A DNA stretch of 64,000 nucleotides, taken from positions 235,558 through 299,557 of the forward strand of contig NZ_LMFQ01000021.1 of assembly GCF_001426905.1 (NCBI RefSeq). Reading direction: 5' to 3'. Below the pieces are notes generated by a model. It was not told the DNA's origin. It searched no databases and saw nothing but the letters and a program-made list of their open reading frames with translations. Within the stretch, counting starts at the first letter, position 1. Each line of letters starts with the position of its first letter. A program made the position numbers and the translations under genes. Positions 51,920 to 59,704 of the stretch are shown one piece after another. Origin of the DNA: Caulobacter sp. Root1455. GTDB lineage: Bacteria > Pseudomonadota > Alphaproteobacteria > Caulobacterales > Caulobacteraceae.

Positions 51920-53035
51920 GTGCGTTACAATCGACCAGAATTGGATGGGCTGCGGCTCGCGGCCTTTGGCCTGGTGCTGGCCTTTCACCTTCCAGACTAC
52001 CTGCCGCTGGCCGCCGAAGGCTCCTGGCTTCGGGACGCGCTGTGGACGGGCGCCTTCGGCGTTCCAGTGTTCTTCCTGCTGAGCGCCTTCCTGATCACCG
52101 AGCTGCTGACCCGGGAGCGCGACGCGACCGGCAAGATCGGCGTGGGGGCGTTCTACGGACGCCGGATCCTGCGGATCTGGCCGCTCTACTTCGCCGTCCT
52201 GCTGGGCCTGACGGCGCTGGAGCACCTGAGGCCGGGCTTCGGTCCGGCGCGCCCCGACCAGTTCGCGGCCTTCGCCCTGTTCTACGGCAATTGGCACGTC
52301 GCCCTGAAGGGCTGGGTGGCGGGTCCGGTCGATCCGCTGTGGAGCATCTCGGTCGAGGAACAGTTCTACCTTCTCGTGCCCCTGGTCCTGGCCTGGGGCG
52401 GCCGACGCGCCATGGGATGGCTGGCCGTCGTCGCCCTGGTCGCGGCCTACGGGACGATCTGGCTGTATGCGCGGCATCCCGTGGCCGGCGACAACGGCCA
52501 ATGGACCAACGGCCTGGTGCAGTATCAGTTCTTCGCCGCCGGCTGCCTGCTCTCCATCCTGCTGAAGGGGCGCGTCCCAAGCTGGGCCTGGCCGACCCGA
52601 CTGGCGCTGGCGCTGGCCGGGCTGGCCTGCTGGCTGGTCGCGGTGCGCGTCTGCGGGGTGCGCAGCTGGGACCCGCAATCGCCGTCGGCGATCCTGGCGC
52701 TCGCCGGCTGGGGGCTGATCCTGGCGGGGACCGTGGCGGTCTTCCTATCGGTCCTGGGCGTGAGGGCGGACGCGGTTCCGGCGCCGATCGTCCGCGGCGG
52801 CCGCATCTCCTACGGCCTCTACATGTTCCACGCCTTCGGGCTTTCGCTGGTCTTCTGGGTGCTGATGCCAGCCCTGGATCGATACGCGCCAGGTCTGTCG
52901 ACCAGCGTCCCGGGACGCGCGATGGGGGTGATCCTCGCCGTCGCCCTGATCGTCCTGCTGGCGCAGCTGTCCTTCAGGTTCCTCGAGACCCCGTTCCTGA
53001 AACTGAAGGATCGCCTCGCGGTCGTCGGGCGGTAG
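51920..53035 (+). CDS. Membrane acyltransferase (acyltransferase 3 family)
   Basis: A 371-residue integral membrane protein with about ten hydrophobic segments. YNRPELDGLRLAAFGLVLAFH holds the catalytic His of the family, FYGRRILRIWPLYF the conserved Arg motif and WSISVEEQFYLLVP a third signature. Such enzymes O-acetylate surface polysaccharides or lipids. GTG 51920 is chosen because GGGAGGGG lies just upstream; ATG 51866 is the longer alternative. It stands alone and ends at the 29-bp inverted repeat. Confidence 0.86.
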   Translation: MRYNRPELDGLRLAAFGLVLAFHLPDYLPLAAEGSWLRDALWTGAFGVPVFFLLSAFLITELLTRERDATGKIGVGAFYGRRILRIWPLYFAVLLGLTALEHLRPGFGPARPDQFAAFALFYGNWHVALKGWVAGPVDPLWSISVEEQFYLLVPLVLAWGGRRAMGWLAVVALVAAYGTIWLYARHPVAGDNGQWTNGLVQYQFFAAGCLLSILLKGRVPSWAWPTRLALALAGLACWLVAVRVCGVRSWDPQSPSAILALAGWGLILAGTVAVFLSVLGVRADAVPAPIVRGGRISYGLYMFHAFGLSLVFWVLMPALDRYAPGLSTSVPGRAMGVILAVALIVLLAQLSFRFLETPFLKLKDRLAVVGR

Positions 53036-53066
53036 GGGGCGTCGATATTCAAGCGTGGTGCGTGGT

Positions 53067-53152
53067 CCTCGTCCTTCGACAAGCTCAGGATGAGGACCAA
53101 GTGCAGGCGGTGGCAGTAGAAAACCTCATCCTGAGCTTGTCGAAGGACGAGG
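53067..53152. repeat. Perfect 29-bp inverted repeat between convergent genes
   Basis: Arms 53067-53095 and 53124-53152 are exact inverted copies (core GTCCTTCGACAAGCTCAGGA) around a 28-base loop, followed by TTTTT on the plus strand. It lies between the acyltransferase and fliE genes, which converge. The element resembles the dispersed palindromes with TTCGACAAGCTCAGG cores found in many alphaproteobacteria and sphingomonads. Confidence 0.8.
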
Positions 53153-53190
53153 TTTTTCGCTTCCGAACCCGAACGGCGGTTGGCCGGCCC

Positions 53191-53499
53191 CTAGATCGGC
53201 ATCCGCATGATTTCCTGGTAGGCCGAGATCACCTGGTCGCGCACGGCCATCACCGTGTCGAGGCTCGCCTCGGCCGAGGAGATGGCGGTGACGACGTCGA
53301 TCAGCTCGGCCTTGCCGGCCGCCTGCTGGGCCATCTTCGTCTCGGCCGCGCGGGTCTGGTGCAGGGTGTCGGTCATGGCCGACCTCACCAGGGCGCCGAA
53401 ATCCATGCCCTTCTTGGGAGCGTCGGCCGCGCCGATCGACGGCATGGCCATCGAGCCCTGGGCGGCGTAGGCCTTGGCGGCCGCGAGCGCGGTGATCAT
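53191..53499 (-). CDS. fliE: Flagellar hook-basal body protein FliE
   Basis: A 102-residue FliE: the C-terminal helices [34 protein letters not shown] are the conserved core. FliE joins the MS ring to the proximal rod. It ends with MRMPI, the classic FliE terminus. It is the third gene of flgB-flgC-fliE, 11 bases after flgC. Confidence 0.95.
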   Translation of the reverse strand: MITALAAAKAYAAQGSMAMPSIGAADAPKKGMDFGALVRSAMTDTLHQTRAAETKMAQQAAGKAELIDVVTAISSAEASLDTVMAVRDQVISAYQEIMRMPI

Positions 53500-53510
53500 A
53501 GCCTAGCCCC

Positions 53511-53930
53511 TTACTTGCGCAGGATGTCGAGCGTGCGCGCTTCCATGGCGCGCGAGGTCTCGATGACGTTCATGTTGGCTTCGTAGGCGCGTTGCGCCTC
53601 CTTCATGTCCAGCGCCTCGACCAGGGTGTCGACGTTGGGCAGCTTGACGTAGCCCTTGGCGTCGGCGGCCGGGTTGCCGGGGTCGTACTCGGTGCGGAAG
53701 TCGCTGCGGTCCGGATCGACCTTGGCCATCGACACGCCCTCGCCGCCGGCCACCTGGGTCGGCTTGAACACCGGCACCTGGCGGCGATAGGGATCGCCGC
53801 CGGCCGTGCGGGCCGTCGAATTGGCGTTGGCGATGTTCTCGGCGATCACCCGCATCCGGCCCTGCTGGGCCTTCAGGGCGCTGGCGGCGATGGCCATGGT
53901 CGCCATCGACTGGGAGCGGATCTCGGTCAT
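53511..53930 (-). CDS. flgC: Flagellar proximal rod protein FlgC
   Basis: A 139-residue rod protein. The N-terminal ALKAQQGRMRVIAENIANANST is the rod/hook signature, YDPGNPAADAKGYVKLPNVD lies in the centre and the C-terminal ANMNVIETSRAMEARTLDILRK closes the coiled rod helices. It follows flgB by 13 bases and precedes fliE. Confidence 0.95.
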   Translation of the reverse strand: MTEIRSQSMATMAIAASALKAQQGRMRVIAENIANANSTARTAGGDPYRRQVPVFKPTQVAGGEGVSMAKVDPDRSDFRTEYDPGNPAADAKGYVKLPNVDTLVEALDMKEAQRAYEANMNVIETSRAMEARTLDILRK

Positions 53931-53943
53931 CTGGATTTACCCC

Positions 53944-54402
53944 TTAGCCGCCCGGCCGACGCGTGGACGTCTTCAGCATCTGCATGGACTTTTGGTAGAA
54001 GCCGACCGCCGCGTCGTAGTTCATGCGCGCGTCGGTCATCTTGAGCATCTGGTCCTCGAGCGTCACCGAATTGCCGTCGAGGGTGGTCTCGGTGTCCTGA
54101 CCTTCCGGCGCGCGCCACGGGCTGATCGTCTTGAGCGGGGCCATGTGGGCGGCGCTGGTGGCCATCATCTGCACGCCGTTGGTCGCCGTCGGCGAAACCG
54201 GTCCGCCGCGATAGGGCTGGCCCGTCGCCTGCTGGTCCAGCGTCGCCTTGAAGCTGTAGGTCTTCAGGTCGCGCGGCTGGTATTCCGGCGTGTCGGCGTT
54301 GGCGACGTTTTGCGCGATGACCTTCTGCCGCTGAGACAGATAGCCCATGCGGCTCTTCAGCATCGCGAAAAGGGGAATGTCGTCGGGACCCATGTCGCTC
54401 AT
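53944..54402 (-). CDS. flgB: Flagellar proximal rod protein FlgB
   Basis: A 152-residue rod protein: FAMLKSRMGYLSQRQKVIAQNVANADTPEYQPRDL spans the family N-terminal motif and GNSVTLEDQMLKMTDARMNYDAAVGFYQKSM the C-terminal one. ATG 54402 and ATG 54393 are both possible starts. It heads flgB-flgC-fliE, and a TTAA-N7-TTAA site lies 16 bases upstream of the start. Confidence 0.94.
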   Translation of the reverse strand: MSDMGPDDIPLFAMLKSRMGYLSQRQKVIAQNVANADTPEYQPRDLKTYSFKATLDQQATGQPYRGGPVSPTATNGVQMMATSAAHMAPLKTISPWRAPEGQDTETTLDGNSVTLEDQMLKMTDARMNYDAAVGFYQKSMQMLKTSTRRPGG

Positions 54403-54417
54403 GGTGAAGAAACAGGG

Positions 54418-54432
54418 TTAATTGGGCATTAA
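54418..54432 (-). promoter_or_regulatory. CtrA-type site between flgB and fliO
   Basis: TTAATTGGGCATTAA is an exact TTAA-N7-TTAA match; on the flgB strand it continues as TTAACCCT. It lies between the divergent flgB and fliO genes and could control either or both, in line with early flagellar genes being CtrA targets in Caulobacter. Confidence 0.72.
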
Positions 54433-54545
54433 GGACCGTGCTGCACATCAGGGGTGCGGCTCCGCGCCGCGCCCTGCGCTATTCTCCTTCGCGACTCGTT
54501 TTCTTTCCTCGTTCCGCCCCCCCTTCTTCGCTTCAGCCAGGCGTC

Positions 54546-54881
54546 ATGGACATCTTCGAACTGATCCGCGCCGTCGCCGCCCTGGCCGTCACCCTGGGCC
54601 TGGTCGGACTGGCCGGCGTGGCCCTGCGCAAGTTCGGGCCCGACGCCATGTCGCGCATCACCGCCCTGCGCAAGGACCGCCGCCTGCGGGTGGTCGAGAC
54701 CCTGGTCCTGGACCCGACCCGCCGCCTGGTGCTGTTCACGCTGGACGGCGAAGAGCGCCTGCTAATGCTGGGCGAAGGCCAACTGCTGGACTGGGGCCCT
54801 AGCAAGGCGAAGAAGCCCCCTTCCCCGCCCAAACCCGCGTCCAAGCCCCCTTCCAGGTCCTCTGGGGAGATCGTGGTCTGA
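54546..54881 (+). CDS. fliO: Flagellar biosynthesis protein FliO
   Basis: A 111-residue protein with one N-terminal membrane helix (about 4-27) and a small cytoplasmic domain (LRVVETLVLDPTRRLVLFTLDGEERLLMLG) typical of FliO/MopB. The tail is Pro/Lys-rich. FliO is a chaperone for FliP assembly. ATG 54546 is chosen at the membrane helix. Its stop overlaps the fliP start (TGATG), so the two are coupled. Confidence 0.88.
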   Translation: MDIFELIRAVAALAVTLGLVGLAGVALRKFGPDAMSRITALRKDRRLRVVETLVLDPTRRLVLFTLDGEERLLMLGEGQLLDWGPSKAKKPPSPPKPASKPPSRSSGEIVV

Positions 54882-55681
54882 TGCGCCGCCTGCTCAAGCT
54901 GATCACCGGCGCCGACCCCAAGGACCTTCGCCAGGCCGCCATCATCTCGATCCTGGCCGGACTGGTCACCGTGATCGGCCCCGCCGTGGCCACCGCCCAG
55001 TCAGCGATCAATGTCGACCTCGGCACCGGCGCGGGCCTGTCCGAGCGCGTGGTGCAGATGGTCGGCCTGCTGACCGTGCTCAGCCTGGCGCCGTCGATCG
55101 TGATCATGACCACCTCGTTCGTGCGGATCGTGGTGGTGCTGGGCCTGCTGCGCACGGCCATCGGCGTCCAGCAGAGCCCGCCCAACCCGGTGATCATCAG
55201 CCTGGCGCTGTTCCTGACCGCCATCGTCATGGGCCCGACCTTCGAGAAGTCCTACGACGACGGGATCAAGCCGCTGCTCGACAAGCAGATCGAGATGCCC
55301 GAGGCCTTCGACGCCGCCTCCGCCCCGGTCAAGGTGTTCATGCTGCGCCAGGTCGACCAGGACGACCTGGCCCTGTTCATCCGCCTGTCGAAGATCGAGA
55401 AGCCCAAGACCGCCGTCGACACGCCGCTGAAGGTGGTGACGCCGGCCTTCATGATCTCGGAGCTGAAGCGCGCCTTCGAGATCGGCTTCCTGCTGTTCAT
55501 CCCGTTCCTGGTCATCGACTTGGTGGTCGCCAGCGTGCTGATGAGCATGGGCATGATGATGTTGCCGCCCGCGACGGTCAGCCTGCCGTTCAAGCTGATC
55601 TTCTTCGTGCTAGTGGACGGTTGGCGACTCGTCGCCGGCAGTCTGGTCGAAAGCTTCCAGCGAGGGTCCGGGGGCGGCTAG
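54881..55681 (+). CDS. fliP: Flagellar export gate protein FliP
   Basis: A 266-residue membrane protein. A cleavable signal-like segment (about 18-40) is followed by segments with the FliP signatures SIVIMTTSFVRIVVVLGLLRTAIG and PAFMISELKRAFEIGFLLFIPF, and MGMMMLPPATVSLPFKLIFF near the end. It forms the export gate with FliQ and FliR, whose genes are about 19 kb away here. It overlaps fliO by one base. Confidence 0.96.
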   Translation: MRRLLKLITGADPKDLRQAAIISILAGLVTVIGPAVATAQSAINVDLGTGAGLSERVVQMVGLLTVLSLAPSIVIMTTSFVRIVVVLGLLRTAIGVQQSPPNPVIISLALFLTAIVMGPTFEKSYDDGIKPLLDKQIEMPEAFDAASAPVKVFMLRQVDQDDLALFIRLSKIEKPKTAVDTPLKVVTPAFMISELKRAFEIGFLLFIPFLVIDLVVASVLMSMGMMMLPPATVSLPFKLIFFVLVDGWRLVAGSLVESFQRGSGGG

Positions 55682-55756
55682 AGCGCTTTCGAGCGAAGTG
55701 GAAACCGGTTCGCGTGAGGAAAGCGCGTCGACCGAGGAATCTTGAGAAGAAGAGCA

Positions 55757-56668
55757 ATGGGCGTTTTCGTACTGGGGTCGATCAATCTGGACGCCGTGGC
55801 GCGGGTCGACGACCTGCCGCGGCCGGGCGAGACCGTGGCCGGCATCTCGCTGGAGCTGTTCCCCGGCGGCAAGGGCGCCAACCAGGCCGTCGCGGCCGCC
55901 CGCATGGGCGCGGCCACCCGGCTGATGGGCGCGGTCGGCAAGGAGGACAGCGGACCCAGCCTGAAGGCCAAGCTGGCCGGCTACGGCGTGCAGGTCTCCG
56001 ACGTCGCCGAGCTGCCCTCGATCCCGACCGGCCAGGCCCATGTCTGGGTGTCGTCCAGCGGCGAGAACATGATCGTCGTCACCAGCGGCGCCAACGCCAC
56101 CCTCACCCCCCAGCACGTGGCCGCCACGCCGCTGGAGGGCCAGCGCGTGCTGCTCTGCCAGCTGGAAACCCCCGCCCCGGCCATCGAGGCGCTGTTCCGG
56201 GCCGGCGTCGCCAAGGGCGCCCTGCGGATCCTCAACGCCGCCCCCGCCCTGCCCCAGGGCGCGGCGCTGTTCCCGCTGACCGACATCCTGATCCTCAACC
56301 AGACCGAACTGGCCACCTACGCCCGGCTGGACCACGAGCCGTCGCGCCTGGAGGAGATCAGCCGCGTGGCCCGCAAGCTGATGAGCCGCCCGGACCAGAC
56401 GGTGATCGTCACGCTCGGCAAGGCCGGCGTGGCCACGATCCGTCGCGACGAGGCCTTCCTGGTCGAGGGCCGCAAGGTCAAGGCGGTCGACACCACCGGG
56501 GCCGGCGACTGCTTCTGCGGCGCACTGGCCGCGGGCCTGGCGGCCAACATGGACTTGCGTGACGCCGTCGAACTGGCCAACGCCGCCGCCGCCCTCTCGG
56601 TCCAGAAGCCCGGCGCCGCGCCGTCCATGCCCAGCCGGCGCGAGGTGGAGCAGTTCCTGGAGGGCTAA
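55757..56668 (+). CDS. rbsK: Ribokinase (PfkB family)
   Basis: A 303-residue sugar kinase. The N-terminal GSINLDAVARVDDLPRPGETVAG and FPGGKGANQAVAAARMGA are PfkB motif 1, and DTTGAGDCFCGALAAGLA near residue 253 is motif 2 with the catalytic Asp. It should phosphorylate ribose or a related sugar. Length and motifs fit ribokinase, but no ribose importer is next to it. ATG 55757 has an AGAAGAAGAG stretch upstream. Confidence 0.88.
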   Translation: MGVFVLGSINLDAVARVDDLPRPGETVAGISLELFPGGKGANQAVAAARMGAATRLMGAVGKEDSGPSLKAKLAGYGVQVSDVAELPSIPTGQAHVWVSSSGENMIVVTSGANATLTPQHVAATPLEGQRVLLCQLETPAPAIEALFRAGVAKGALRILNAAPALPQGAALFPLTDILILNQTELATYARLDHEPSRLEEISRVARKLMSRPDQTVIVTLGKAGVATIRRDEAFLVEGRKVKAVDTTGAGDCFCGALAAGLAANMDLRDAVELANAAAALSVQKPGAAPSMPSRREVEQFLEG

Positions 56669-56672
56669 AATT

Positions 56673-56703
56673 CCGCTCATCCCGGCGAATGCCGGATGAG
56701 CGG
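56673..56703. terminator. Hairpin between convergent rbsK and DUF5985 genes
   Basis: CCGCTCATCC and GGATGAGCGG are perfect 10-bp arms around CGGCGAATGCC, 4 bases after the ribokinase stop. It can serve both strands. Confidence 0.65.
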
Positions 56704-56711
56704 GCTATTGC

Positions 56712-56996
56712 CTACCGCTCGCCGCGCCGCAGGTTCTTGGCCAGCACCGCCACGATGATCAGCACGAAGGCGGCCAGACGGATCAGGTAGAGACCGCCGC
56801 GCTCTTCCTGCGGCGTGCCAAGCACCACCGGCAGGGCGTTGCTCACCGCCAGCAGGCCGAAGGCGGCCGAGAAGGCCAGGAACAGGCCGTCGCGCGTGCG
56901 GCTCCAGAACTTCAGGAAGAACAGTCCGGCCACCAGGAAGCCCGTGGCCAGGGCGCCGGCGATCAGCCCCTCGACCGGCGTGATCGGCGCGCTCAT
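56712..56996 (-). CDS. DUF5985 small membrane protein (second of a pair)
   Basis: A 94-residue protein with three hydrophobic segments (about 9-28, 37-58 and 70-87); GLFFLKFWSRTRDGLFLAFSAAF is the DUF5985 core. The function is unknown. Its start overlaps the end of the paralogous gene by 4 bases, so the two are translated together. Confidence 0.75.
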   Translation of the reverse strand: MSAPITPVEGLIAGALATGFLVAGLFFLKFWSRTRDGLFLAFSAAFGLLAVSNALPVVLGTPQEERGGLYLIRLAAFVLIIVAVLAKNLRRGER

Positions 56997-57262
56997 TCGT
57001 CCACCTCCCAGATGAAGCCATAGAGCAGCGTGGCGACCGCCAGGCCGCCCGCGGCCTGGCGGTAGGGCAGCAGGTTCGCCTGGGTGATGAAGATCACCAG
57101 GTCGGCCACCAGCAGCAGGTTGTTCAGGGCCAGAAAGCCGAAGCTGATCGCGGTCCATAGCAGGAGGCGCGAGCGGCTGGCCAGCCACGCCCGGGTCAGC
57201 AGGCCCGCGCAGGTCATGCTGGCCAGCATGCACAGGATGTAGACGACGGTCGGCCCGCTCAT
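56993..57262 (-). CDS. DUF5985 small membrane protein (first of a pair)
   Basis: An 89-residue protein with three hydrophobic segments (about 5-28, 34-56 and 66-84). LLTRAWLASRSRLLLWTAISFGFLALNNLLLV lines up with the same part of the following gene product. It overlaps the winged-helix gene end by 4 bases (57259-57262). Confidence 0.75.
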   Translation of the reverse strand: MSGPTVVYILCMLASMTCAGLLTRAWLASRSRLLLWTAISFGFLALNNLLLVADLVIFITQANLLPYRQAAGGLAVATLLYGFIWEVDE

Positions 57263-57633
57263 CGGTCCTTCCCCTTGAACTTGAAGGCGTCGGCCAGGGA
57301 CTGCAGGCGCTCGGTCGGGGCCGAGATCCAGCGAATCACCGTGACGGGTTTGGTGCGGTAGGTCGCGTCCAGGTCGTCGCAGACCTTGGCCAGCACGGGG
57401 GCGGCGGGTTGGTAGCGAAAGCAGCCGCGGTCGTCGGCGACCACCAGTCCGGCGGCCTCGAAGGCGGTCAGGTTGTCGGTCACCAGGCTGTGGCTGGCCC
57501 GCAGGTCGCCGACCAGCTGTTCGACCGACCAGCAGCGCTCGGGATCATGCTTGAGCCGCAGCAGCAGCTCCAGAGCCCAGACCGAACGCACGTGCTCGCG
57601 AATGAACTGAAAGACGTCGCGGTCGACGGTCAC
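57259..57633 (-). CDS. Winged-helix-like protein coupled to DUF5985 genes
   Basis: A 124-residue soluble protein: VFQFIREHVRSVWALELLLRLKHD and CWSVEQLVGDLRASHSLVTDNLTAFEAAGLV form a helix-turn-helix-like unit, with VVADDRGCFRYQPA as a wing. The C-terminal LQSLADAFKFKGKDR is charged. GTG 57633 is the likely start with GGGAAGGG upstream. It may regulate the two downstream DUF5985 genes or act with them at the membrane. Confidence 0.68.
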   Translation of the reverse strand: MTVDRDVFQFIREHVRSVWALELLLRLKHDPERCWSVEQLVGDLRASHSLVTDNLTAFEAAGLVVADDRGCFRYQPAAPVLAKVCDDLDATYRTKPVTVIRWISAPTERLQSLADAFKFKGKDR

Positions 57634-57746
57634 CCCGGCCCTTCCCCCAGATTCCCTCAAGCGGCAGCAGGGGGACAATAGGCGGCGGGAAGGCGAGGGC
57701 AAGCTGAGCCATGGCGTTCTTTGCCCGGCCGATGCGCGAAACGCCG

Positions 57747-58247
57747 TCAGGCGGCGCGGATGCCGCTGTGCTGGTCGCTGACCTGCGAGCCGACCACGGC
57801 GTCGTAGCCCAGGATCATGTCGACGTCCTTGCCGTTGCTGGCCAGGGGCAGGCGCAGCCACAGGATCGACATGTGCGGCGAACCCTTCCAGGCCAGGCTG
57901 TGCACCCCGACGCCCGGGCGCCGCTCGGTGACCACCTTGTCCAGCTCGCGACGCCAGTATTCGACGGCGGCGCTGTTGTAGACGTCTTCCAGGGTGCGGC
58001 CGGTGATCTCGCGGCCATAGACCGAGTAGAGGCCGGTGCCGGCCAGGCGCAGGCGGTAGTCGATCGCGCCGTCGAGGTCGCGCTTGACGTCGATCAGGCT
58101 GACGGTCGGCAACATGCGCTTGATGCCGGCGGGATGCAGGTCGACGCGCGACGGGAGGCTTGCCCCCCGACGGAGGGACGCCCAATAGGCGAACATCTCC
58201 TGGTGAGCGCGGGCCGCCGTGGCCGATGCGCTCAGCTGCGCGTTCAT
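57747..58247 (-). CDS. PAS-domain protein (PAS_5 type)
   Basis: A 166-residue protein that is one PAS_5-type domain: MFAYWASLRRGASLPSRVDLHP, IKRMLPTVSLIDV, YRLRLAGTGLYSVYGREITGRTL and LWLRLPLASNGKDVDMILGYD. This family is very common in Caulobacteraceae and Rhodospirillales as stand-alone sensors; the ligand is unknown. AAGGA 8 bases before ATG 58247 decides the start over GTG 58289. Confidence 0.82.
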   Translation of the reverse strand: MNAQLSASATAARAHQEMFAYWASLRRGASLPSRVDLHPAGIKRMLPTVSLIDVKRDLDGAIDYRLRLAGTGLYSVYGREITGRTLEDVYNSAAVEYWRRELDKVVTERRPGVGVHSLAWKGSPHMSILWLRLPLASNGKDVDMILGYDAVVGSQVSDQHSGIRAA

Positions 58248-58633
58248 CTTCAGATTCCTTAACAAGCCGTTGGAATCACGACGATTCACTATGTCTTAAG
58301 GACCGAATCGCCGCCAGCGAAAATCGCGCCCTACAGCTAAGTTTGTTGAGATGAGTCAATCCTCAAGCGAAACGATCGCGACGCGATCGGGATGCCGAAT
58401 GGATGTCCAAAATGACCCCGAGCGGCGCAAGCGATTGTTTGAACTAAGGTTAATGAACGCTCAGACTCAAATCCGCTGATGGGTCGAGGGCGCTCCCGGG
58501 GGCGGTTCGCGAGCTGTCCCGCCCACGCGTTCGCCGGGGCGACGAGCGCAACCTGGACGGCGCGAAACGCCCGCCATGGCCTCGCCCGCATGCTATGGTG
58601 GCGGAACGAGACATCCGGAGGCTGGAGGCCCCA
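58248..58633. other. Divergent intergenic region before the PAS and small exported protein genes
   Basis: No gene is visible. The left part, 58248-58460, is AT-richer and must hold the PAS gene promoter; a TTAA-N7-TTGG string at 58259-58273 only loosely resembles a CtrA site. The right part leads to the exported protein gene. Confidence 0.5.
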
Positions 58634-59035
58634 ATGCGGAAGCCCGGGCTGATCGCCCTCGCCCTCTTGAGCCTGTCTTCGGCGGCGCTCGCCCAAGCGC
58701 CCTTCCGGACGGAGCAGGTTCGGTTCGCCAAGGGCGCGTCCTCGGCGACCGTGACCGGTTCGATCCGGGCCGACGGCGGCGTGAGCTACGCCCTCACCGT
58801 GCGCGCCGGCCAGACGCTGAAGGCGTCACTGCGGACCCGCAACGCCTCGGCCCGGTTCAATGTCGTCGCGCCCGGCGTGGACCAGCCGCTGTTCAGCAGC
58901 TCGAGCATGGGCGCGACCTATGCCGGCAGAACGCCCGTCGCCGGCGCCTACATGATCATCGTCTATCTGACCGAATCGGCCGCGATGCGGGACGAGACCG
59001 CCGACTACGTCCTGACCATCGGCGTCACGGGCTGA
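58634..59035 (+). CDS. Small exported protein, PliI/DUF-like fold
   Basis: A 133-residue protein with a signal peptide (MRKPGLIALALLSLSSAALA-Q). The mature part has alternating strands (VTGSIRADGGVSYALTVRAGQTLKASL, FNVVAPGVDQPLFSSS, YMIIVYLTESAAMRDETADYVLTIGV), much like the periplasmic beta-sandwich proteins that include the g-type lysozyme inhibitor group. That likeness is from memory and weak. GGAGG lies before the ATG. Confidence 0.65.
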   Translation: MRKPGLIALALLSLSSAALAQAPFRTEQVRFAKGASSATVTGSIRADGGVSYALTVRAGQTLKASLRTRNASARFNVVAPGVDQPLFSSSSMGATYAGRTPVAGAYMIIVYLTESAAMRDETADYVLTIGVTG

Positions 59036-59066
59036 GCCGCGCGATCGGACCGGCGCCTGGCGCGCT

Positions 59067-59489
59067 CTAGGCGCCGCGAGCCCGGCGCGCCGGTTTCCGG
59101 CCGCCCTGCCCCAGGCCCATCTGCTTGGCCAGGTCGGACCGCGCCTGGGCGTAGTTCGGCGCGACCATCGGATAGTCCCGCGGCAGGTCCCAGCGGGCGC
59201 GGTACTGCTCGGGGCTCAGGTCGTACTTGGTGCGCAGGTGCCGCTTCAGCGACTTGAACTTCCGGCCGTCCTCCAGGCAGATCAGATAGTCCGGGGTGAT
59301 GGAGCGCCGGATCGACACGGCCGGCTCGCGGCCGACCTCGGACGCCTCGACCTTGGTTCCGACGTTCGACAGGGCCTGGTGCACGCTGCGGATCAGCGTC
59401 GGCACGTCGGCCGCCGCGACGGTGTTGCCCGCGACATAGGCGGCGACAAGGCCGGCCGTGACTTCAATGAGATCGGACTGCGTGTCCAT
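59067..59489 (-). CDS. mucR: MucR/Ros-family transcriptional regulator
   Basis: A 140-residue regulator. The zinc-finger-like region has CLEDGRKFKSLKRHLRTKYDLSPEQYRARWDL and the family stretch DYPMVAPNYAQARSDLAKQMGLG. Only one Cys (in YLICLEDG) is present at the first pair, as in many MucR proteins that do not need a full Cys2 pair. In C. crescentus, MucR paralogues repress G1 genes together with SciP and CtrA control. An inverted repeat lies 24 bases upstream. Confidence 0.92.
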   Translation of the reverse strand: MDTQSDLIEVTAGLVAAYVAGNTVAAADVPTLIRSVHQALSNVGTKVEASEVGREPAVSIRRSITPDYLICLEDGRKFKSLKRHLRTKYDLSPEQYRARWDLPRDYPMVAPNYAQARSDLAKQMGLGQGGRKPARRARGA

Positions 59490-59512
59490 CTTCTTGTCTC
59501 CCCCCGACTCGT

Positions 59513-59533
59513 ATTGGCGCGCTAGACGCCAAT
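59513..59533 (-). promoter_or_regulatory. Inverted repeat before mucR
   Basis: ATTGGCG and CGCCAAT are perfect 7-bp arms 7 bases apart, 24 bases before the mucR start. It may be a self-regulatory site, though MucR proteins usually prefer AT-rich DNA with less dyad symmetry. Confidence 0.45.
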
Positions 59534-59704
59534 TCAGTTTTGGATAGCAGATTATTACACGCGAGCAACATAGACGTGCAGGTATCTACCATTCATCGGC
59601 GGCGATGGACTGGCCTGGCCGATCTCGGACGCGGCCTTCAGTTGACGGAAATCTCAATTCCAGACGGGCAGCCGTCGATGAACACATTCAACGACTAGGG
59701 TCGA

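Noticed and set aside
58259..58273. TTAA-N7-TTGG string before the PAS gene as a CtrA site
   Set aside because: The second half is degenerate and it overlaps the ribosome site, so it is probably chance.
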